Shown one piece after another: positions 7,180-11,005 of a DNA stretch of 11,005 bases. Each line of letters starts with the position of its first letter. Within the stretch, counting starts at the first letter, position 1. Under the pieces are notes generated by a model, which worked only from the letters and a program-made list of their open reading frames with translations, was not told the origin of the DNA and searched no databases. Origin of the DNA: Deltaproteobacteria bacterium (GTDB taxonomy: Bacteria; Desulfobacterota; Desulfarculia; Desulfarculales; Desulfarculaceae); the NCBI GenBank assembly GCA_021815655.1, contig JAKAGJ010000020.1, positions 1 to 11,005 on the forward strand. Reading direction: 5' to 3'. The position numbers were made by a program, and so were the translations under genes.

Positions 7180-7217
7180 CCAATTGGCGTTCAACTCTAC
7201 GTTTGAACGCCAATTGG
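7180..7217. repeat. Perfect 15-bp inverted repeat in the leader of the GGDEF-EAL gene
   Basis: CCAATTGGCGTTCAA (7180-7194) and its exact reverse complement (7203-7217) flank an 8-nt spacer. Each arm carries the 8-bp palindrome CCAATTGG. The repeat lies between the likely promoter (7273-7301) and the proposed start (7007), so it would be transcribed into a stable hairpin about 50-85 nt into the mRNA. It could serve as a protein operator or as an RNA structure. There is no T-run, so it is not an intrinsic terminator. Confidence 0.8.
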
Positions 7218-7272
7218 TGTAACGGCTGCTGAAATTAAGATAGCGCCTCCGCGTCTGGCGGTCTTGCCCAAA

Positions 7273-7301
7273 ATTATGCGCGAAAAGCGCCGCCGCGCCA
7301 A
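7273..7301 (-). promoter_or_regulatory. Probable promoter of the GGDEF-EAL gene
   Basis: On the minus strand TTGGCG (7296-7301) and CATAAT (7273-7278) are spaced by 17 nt. The -10 box matches five of six consensus positions and the -35 four of six. Transcription would start near 7266, giving a leader of about 260 nt that contains the inverted repeat. Apart from this promoter and the repeats, the 324-nt gap 7008-7331 shows no gene I can support. No terminator separates it from the upstream small gene, so read-through is also possible. Confidence 0.5.
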
Positions 7302-7331
7302 GACCTCGGGCCGTCGCCGCGACCGGCGCTT

Positions 7332-7712
7332 CTAGGCCGAGGGCCAGACCACCCCGGTGCGGTCGTCCCGGCAGCAGTCATAGTCCCGGCAGGCCGCCGG
7401 CCGGCGGGGGTAGATGGAGCACATCTCGTCCACCAGGTAGATGCAGCTGCCGTCGGGGTGGCGCGGCAGGTGGGCCGGCCCGTGCCCGCGCCCCGGCTCC
7501 AGGCGGTAGTACCCCGAGAGGCGCTCGGCCTCGCTCAGGGGCACCACCAGCTGTCGGCAGCATTGGGCCGGACGGCAGCGCAGGCACACCGCCTGGGGAG
7601 GCTCCCCTCCGCCCACCTTGGCCACGGCGGTGGCGCGCAGGCTGTGGTGGGTGCCCCACATGTTGTAGCTGGCCGCGAACTTGCCGGTCAGCCAGGCCCA
7701 GGGTCCGGCCAT
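7332..7712 (-). CDS. YkgJ-like cysteine-rich metal-binding protein (126 aa)
   Basis: The protein has nine cysteines in the pattern of the YkgJ/UPF0153 family of putative zinc- or iron-chelating proteins. They fall as C43-x2-C46-x4-C51-C52, then C90, C98 (EMCSIYPRRP), C108 (ACRDYDCC) and C113-C114. The segment CSIYPxRPxxCRxYxC is the family hallmark. Its biochemical role is not settled in the family, and metal or Fe-S binding is inferred from the cysteines. The ATG at 7712 is chosen because AGGAGG lies 5-6 nt upstream. The frame extends back to 7862, but that part looks non-coding. No signal peptide is evident, so it is probably cytoplasmic. It lies upstream of the GGDEF-EAL gene on the same strand, 324 nt away, and divergent from the hybrid kinase. 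Confidence 0.88.
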   Translation of the reverse strand: MAGPWAWLTGKFAASYNMWGTHHSLRATAVAKVGGGEPPQAVCLRCRPAQCCRQLVVPLSEAERLSGYYRLEPGRGHGPAHLPRHPDGSCIYLVDEMCSIYPRRPAACRDYDCCRDDRTGVVWPSA

Positions 7713-8082
7713 GTCCACCTCCTCGCTGGCTGGCGGCGGGGCTGGGGCCGCCCTGGGCAAAATGCTGCCTGGACAGTGATGCCGGAGGTAGCCCTGCTGG
7801 CTGCGCGGCGGTTCCAGGGGGTGCCCACAAAGGCTTGGCCGTGATCCATCCCCGCCGATCAAGTCACCTAATTAACAATTAACGCCGCAAGGCCTAGCCG
7901 GGCAATGGGTTTTTTGGGTCCGGCCGCCTGGACCGGGCCGAGGGTTCCTGGGGCCGGGGTGGGCGGCCCAGGGGGGCTGACAATTTTGTGGTTCCAGGGA
8001 GGGCGGTTGTGCGCCATTGTCTGAGCGCTTTGGAGTAACATAATAGTTAAGCCATGGTCATAACGGAGTTACTCGCTGCCCC
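7713..8082. other. Divergent intergenic region (370 nt)
   Basis: This region separates the YkgJ-like gene (minus) from the hybrid kinase gene (plus). It contains the kinase promoter candidate (8017-8044), an AT-rich patch TAATTAACAATTAAC (7870-7884) that may lie near the minus-strand promoter, and a short GGTCC/GGACC hairpin (7917-7934). The minus frame through 7713-7862 has no ribosome-binding site or recognisable protein. No RNA gene is apparent. Confidence 0.6.
8017..8044 (+). promoter_or_regulatory. Candidate promoter of the hybrid kinase gene
   Basis: TTGTCT (8017-8022) and CATAAT (8039-8044) are spaced by 16 nt, with five of six matches in the -10 box. The start point would be near 8051, about 32 nt before the ATG at 8083. 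The arms GAGTAAC (8033-8039) and GTTACTC (8068-8074) form a 7-bp inverted repeat that overlaps the first -10 base and the leader, which could be an operator. Confidence 0.45.
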
Positions 8083-11005
8083 ATGGAAGACAAGCCCCCC
8101 ACCAGGGACCAGCTCCAAGAGGAGTTGGCGCGGCTGCGGCGTCAATTGGGCGAGGCCCAGGAGGCCGCGGACCGGCAGCAGGGGACCCAGGAGGCCCTGC
8201 GCGAAAGCGAGGCCCGCTATCGCCTGTTGTTCGAGTCCTCGCCGGATGCGGTGGTGCTCTATGCCCCCGATGGCCGGGTGCTGCACGTCAACCAGGCCTT
8301 TGTGGACACCTACGGCTGGTCGCGGGAGGAATGGCTGGGCCGGCGCATCGATTTCGTGGCCCCGGGGGAGGGGAAAAAGACCCGCCAGGCCATCGCCACG
8401 GCCATGGCCGGGCGCAAGATGGAGATGGAAAGCCGGCGGCTGACCAAGGACGGCCGGGTGCTGGATGTGCATATCAGCGTGGCACCCTTCCAGGCCGAGC
8501 AGGGCGGCCTCACCGGCATCTACGTCATACACCGCGACATAACGGACAAGAAGCGGGCCGAGGAGGCCCTGCGCGAGAGCCAGGCCCGCTACCGCCTGCT
8601 CCTGGACGCCTCGCCCGACCCCATCACGGTCTATGACGCCCAGGGCCGGGTCACCTACGTCAACCCCGCCTTCGAGGAGACCTTCGGCTGGCGCCAGGCG
8701 GAACTGGCCGGCCGGGGCATCGACTTCGTGCCCCCCCACGAAATGGAGCGCACCCGCGAGGCGGTGCGGCGCACCCTGGAGGGCGAAAAGGTCTTCCTGG
8801 AGAGCCAGCGCCTGACCAAGGACGGCCGCCTGCTGGACATCCAGCTCAAGACGGCCATCTTTACCGACCCCCAGGGCAACCTGGCCGGCGACATCGTCAT
8901 CTACCGCGATATCACCCAACAGAAGAAGGCCGCCGAGGCCCTGCGCGCCAGCCAGGAGCGCCATCTGCTGCTCCTGGACGCCTCGCCCGACCCCATCACG
9001 GTCTATGACGCCCAGGGCCAAGTCACCTACGTCAACCCGGCCTTCACTCAGACCTTCGGCTGGAGCCAGGCGGAGTTGGCCGGCCGGGGCATCGACTTCG
9101 TGCCCCCCCACGAAATGGAGCGCACCCGCGAGGCGGTGCAACGCACCCTGCGGGGCGAGAACGTGCTCCTGGAGAGCCAGCGCTTGACCAAGGACGGCCG
9201 CCTGCTGGACATCCAGCTGCGCACGGCCATATTCCGGGACCCCCAGGGCAATTTGGCCGGCGACATCGTCATCTACCGCGACATCAGCCAGCGCAAGCGG
9301 GCCGAGGAGGAACTCAAGCGCCACCGCGACCACCTGGAAGAGCTGGTGGCGGAGCGCACCCTGGAACTGCGGCAGGCCAACCGGGAGCTGCAACAGGCCA
9401 TTGAGGAGCACCAGCGCACCGCCGAGGCCCTGTTGGCCGCCCAGGCCAACTACCTGCGCCTGTACGAGGAATCCAGCAAGGTCGGCGCCCTGTACCGCTC
9501 GCTCTTCGACTCCAGCGCCGACGCCATCATCGTCTACGACCTGGCCGGCCGGGTGCAGTTCCTCAATCAGGCCTTCACCAACATCTTCGGCTGGAGCCAG
9601 GAGGAATTGGCCAATCGCCGCCTGGACTTCGTCCCGGCCTCGGAGCAGGAGGCCACCCGGCGGAAGGTGAGCGCGGTGATGGGCGAGGGGCAGCCGCGCC
9701 GCGAGTTCCAGACCCGGCGCTACACCAAGGACGGCCGCCTGCTGGAGGTGGAGATCAGCGCCTCGCGCTTCGACGACCACCAGGGGCGGCCGGCGGGCAT
9801 GGTGGTAATCATCCGCGACACCACTGAACGCATACGCGCCCAGGCGGAGAAGGAGCGCCTGGAGCAGCAGTTGCGCCAGGCGCTGAAGATGGAGGCGGTG
9901 GGGGTGCTGGCCAGCGGTATCGCCCACGATTTCAACAACATCTTGCAGGCGGTCAGCGGATATCTGCAACTGATGCTGGCCAGCCAGGAGCATAGTCTGG
10001 CCTTCTGGGCCGGACAAATCCAGGAGATGGACCGCCTGCTGCAACGGGGAGGCGAGCTGGTGCGCGGCCTGCTCACCTTCGGACGCAAGATGATGCCTCA
10101 ACTGAGCCCCCTTAACCTCAACCAGGTGATAGCCAGCATCGTGGCGGTGCTGGAGCGCACCATCCCGCCCATGATCCGCATCGAAACCCGCCTGGCCCCG
10201 GACCTGTGGGAGATCGCCGGCGACGCCAATCAGGTGGAGCACCTCCTGGTCAACCTGGCCGGCAACGCCCGCGACGCCATGCCCGAGGGCGGACGTCTCT
10301 TGATCGAGACCAGCAACGAGACCTGGGACGAGGTTTCCCTGCGCCATTACCCGGACATGGCGCCCGGGCGCTACGTGCTGCTCAAGGTGGCCGACAGCGG
10401 CCTGGGCATGGACCCGGAAACCCAACAGCACATCTTCGAGCCCTTCTTCACCACCAAGGGCGTGGGCGTGGGCACCGGCCTGGGCCTGTCCACGGTCTAT
10501 GGCATCGTCAAGGGGCACGGCGGCCACATCACCTGCTACAGCACCCCCGGCCAGGGCACGGTCTTCAACATCCATTGGCCCGTGCTGGAGCGCCCGGAGG
10601 CCCAGGCCTTGTCCCCGGCCCCGGCCCCGGAAAATATCCCCGGCGGCCAGGAAACCATCCTGCTGGTGGACGACGAGCCGGCCATCGTGGAGGTGGCCCG
10701 GGAGATGCTTGAGCGCCAAGGTTATACCGTGCTCACCGCCCTCAGCGGCGAGGAGGCCCTGGCGGCCTATGACCAGGCCTCGGCAGGCGTGGACCTGGTC
10801 ATCCTGGACCTGGGCATGCCGGGCATGGGCGGGCACCGCGCCCTGGACCGGCTCAGGCAGATGGATCCCCTGGCCCGGGTTATCGTGGCCAGCGGCTACT
10901 CCGACAGCCTACAGATCGACAGGTGCCTGCGGGCCGGGGCCGCCGAGTTTATCGCCAAGCCCTACCGGCTCCAAGAGTTGCTGAAAAAGGTCAGGGAGGT
11001 GCTGG
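8083..11005 (+). CDS. PAS-rich hybrid sensor histidine kinase (974 aa visible, runs off right edge)
   Basis: The frame from ATG 8083 is open to the window end with no stop. Order of parts: a short coiled coil (about 8-42), PAS1 (43-155), PAS2 (167-278), PAS3 (290-402), a coiled coil (403-460), and PAS4 (470-583). A HisKA dimerisation domain follows (597-665), with phosphoacceptor H615 in SGIAHDFNNIL. The HATPase domain (about 711-835) has N724 and N728 in the N box, DSGLGM (771-776), the FEPFFTTK F-box and GTGLGL (797-802). After a proline-alanine linker comes a receiver from about 857, with D863-D864, phosphoacceptor D909, S937 and K959. No transmembrane segment or signal peptide is visible, so it is probably a cytoplasmic sensor. 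An in-frame TAG at 8044-8046 limits upstream starts. The GGAG at 8065-8068 is 14 nt from the ATG, longer than ideal. The receiver is nearly complete at the edge. Further domains (for example HPt) may follow. Confidence 0.95.
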   Translation, partial: MEDKPPTRDQLQEELARLRRQLGEAQEAADRQQGTQEALRESEARYRLLFESSPDAVVLYAPDGRVLHVNQAFVDTYGWSREEWLGRRIDFVAPGEGKKTRQAIATAMAGRKMEMESRRLTKDGRVLDVHISVAPFQAEQGGLTGIYVIHRDITDKKRAEEALRESQARYRLLLDASPDPITVYDAQGRVTYVNPAFEETFGWRQAELAGRGIDFVPPHEMERTREAVRRTLEGEKVFLESQRLTKDGRLLDIQLKTAIFTDPQGNLAGDIVIYRDITQQKKAAEALRASQERHLLLLDASPDPITVYDAQGQVTYVNPAFTQTFGWSQAELAGRGIDFVPPHEMERTREAVQRTLRGENVLLESQRLTKDGRLLDIQLRTAIFRDPQGNLAGDIVIYRDISQRKRAEEELKRHRDHLEELVAERTLELRQANRELQQAIEEHQRTAEALLAAQANYLRLYEESSKVGALYRSLFDSSADAIIVYDLAGRVQFLNQAFTNIFGWSQEELANRRLDFVPASEQEATRRKVSAVMGEGQPRREFQTRRYTKDGRLLEVEISASRFDDHQGRPAGMVVIIRDTTERIRAQAEKERLEQQLRQALKMEAVGVLASGIAHDFNNILQAVSGYLQLMLASQEHSLAFWAGQIQEMDRLLQRGGELVRGLLTFGRKMMPQLSPLNLNQVIASIVAVLERTIPPMIRIETRLAPDLWEIAGDANQVEHLLVNLAGNARDAMPEGGRLLIETSNETWDEVSLRHYPDMAPGRYVLLKVADSGLGMDPETQQHIFEPFFTTKGVGVGTGLGLSTVYGIVKGHGGHITCYSTPGQGTVFNIHWPVLERPEAQALSPAPAPENIPGGQETILLVDDEPAIVEVAREMLERQGYTVLTALSGEEALAAYDQASAGVDLVILDLGMPGMGGHRALDRLRQMDPLARVIVASGYSDSLQIDRCLRAGAAEFIAKPYRLQELLKKVREVL
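8596..9281 (+). repeat. Intragenic tandem duplication of a PAS domain (372-bp period)
   Basis: Copies 8596-8909 and 8968-9281 align without gaps at an offset of exactly 372 nt (124 codons). By hand count they differ at about 31 of 314 bases and at 10 of about 105 residues. They include perfect runs of roughly 50-60 nt. They encode PAS2 and PAS3 of the hybrid kinase. The neighbouring PAS1 and PAS4 follow the same layout but are much more diverged. Confidence 0.9.

Noticed and set aside
7276..7335. Plus-strand micro-ORF of 19 residues, very arginine-rich, whose TAG overlaps the TAG of the convergent YkgJ-like gene
   Set aside because: It has no ribosome-binding site, its ATG coincides with the minus-strand -10 box, and arginine richness follows from the local CGC repeats. 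Probably chance.
7713..7862. N-terminal extension of the YkgJ-like protein by 50 residues
   Set aside because: The translation is proline-rich and featureless, and the ATG at 7712 has an ideal AGGAGG.
7917..7934. GGTCC/GGACC hairpin with a T-run as a terminator
   Set aside because: The six T's (7910-7915) precede the hairpin on the plus strand and read as A's after it on the minus strand, so neither orientation gives a terminator.
8047..10836. A 929-codon open frame on the minus strand
   Set aside because: It lies exactly antisense to the hybrid kinase, whose plus-strand translation has unmistakable PAS, HisKA, HATPase and receiver motifs. The antisense translation is low-complexity (rich in A, G, L, H, Q, V) with no domain, as expected from GC-rich codon bias. 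The kinase frame is easy to miss because it has no stop inside the window.

Overview
The window is GC-rich bacterial DNA in two parts. At the left (1 to about 2475) is the end of an integrative element, which looks less GC-rich than the rest. To its right is chromosomal DNA carrying very large multi-PAS signalling proteins and a small cysteine-rich protein. The GC content, the HxDFNNIL-type hybrid histidine kinase and the abundance of PAS domains suit a Desulfobacterota/deltaproteobacterial genome. That is an impression from protein style, not a phylogenetic result.

Left region. Reading leftwards on the minus strand there is a promoter, a tyrosine recombinase (1110-2279), a possible 32-codon ORF (990-1088), a 218-residue protein of unknown function (344-1000), and the start of an AlpA/excisionase-like helix-turn-helix protein cut by the window edge (1-220). 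To the right of the integrase, 2476-2524 is the 3' half of an initiator tRNA (CAT anticodon, encoded CCA) with no matching 5' half. This is the expected scar of integration into tRNA-fMet, with the exchange in the anticodon arm. The rest of the element, and presumably the intact tRNA, should lie beyond the left edge.

Middle region. A strong terminator (2525-2563, minus) closes a gene of about 1465 codons (2610-7007, minus). It encodes a receiver domain, seven PAS-type domains, a GGDEF domain with intact active-site and I-site motifs, and an EAL domain with its catalytic residues. Its upstream region (7008-7331) holds a likely promoter and a perfect 15-bp inverted repeat. Next comes a YkgJ-like CxxC/CC metal-binding protein (7332-7712, minus).

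Right region. After a divergent intergenic region, a plus-strand hybrid sensor histidine kinase starts at 8083 and runs off the right edge still open (974 codons visible). It has four PAS domains, HisKA, HATPase and a C-terminal receiver. PAS2 and PAS3 are a recent tandem duplication with a 372-bp period. Long antisense frames cover this gene and are judged to be shadows.

The two signalling proteins are divergent neighbours separated only by the small cysteine-rich gene. A plausible but unproven reading is that the kinase, or another one, phosphorylates the receiver of the GGDEF-EAL protein and so links sensory input to cyclic-di-GMP turnover. I see no CRISPR array, insertion sequence or defence system. 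The most distinctive items are the tRNA-fMet integration scar, the unknown 218-residue element gene, the inverted repeat ahead of the GGDEF-EAL gene, and the duplicated PAS domain.
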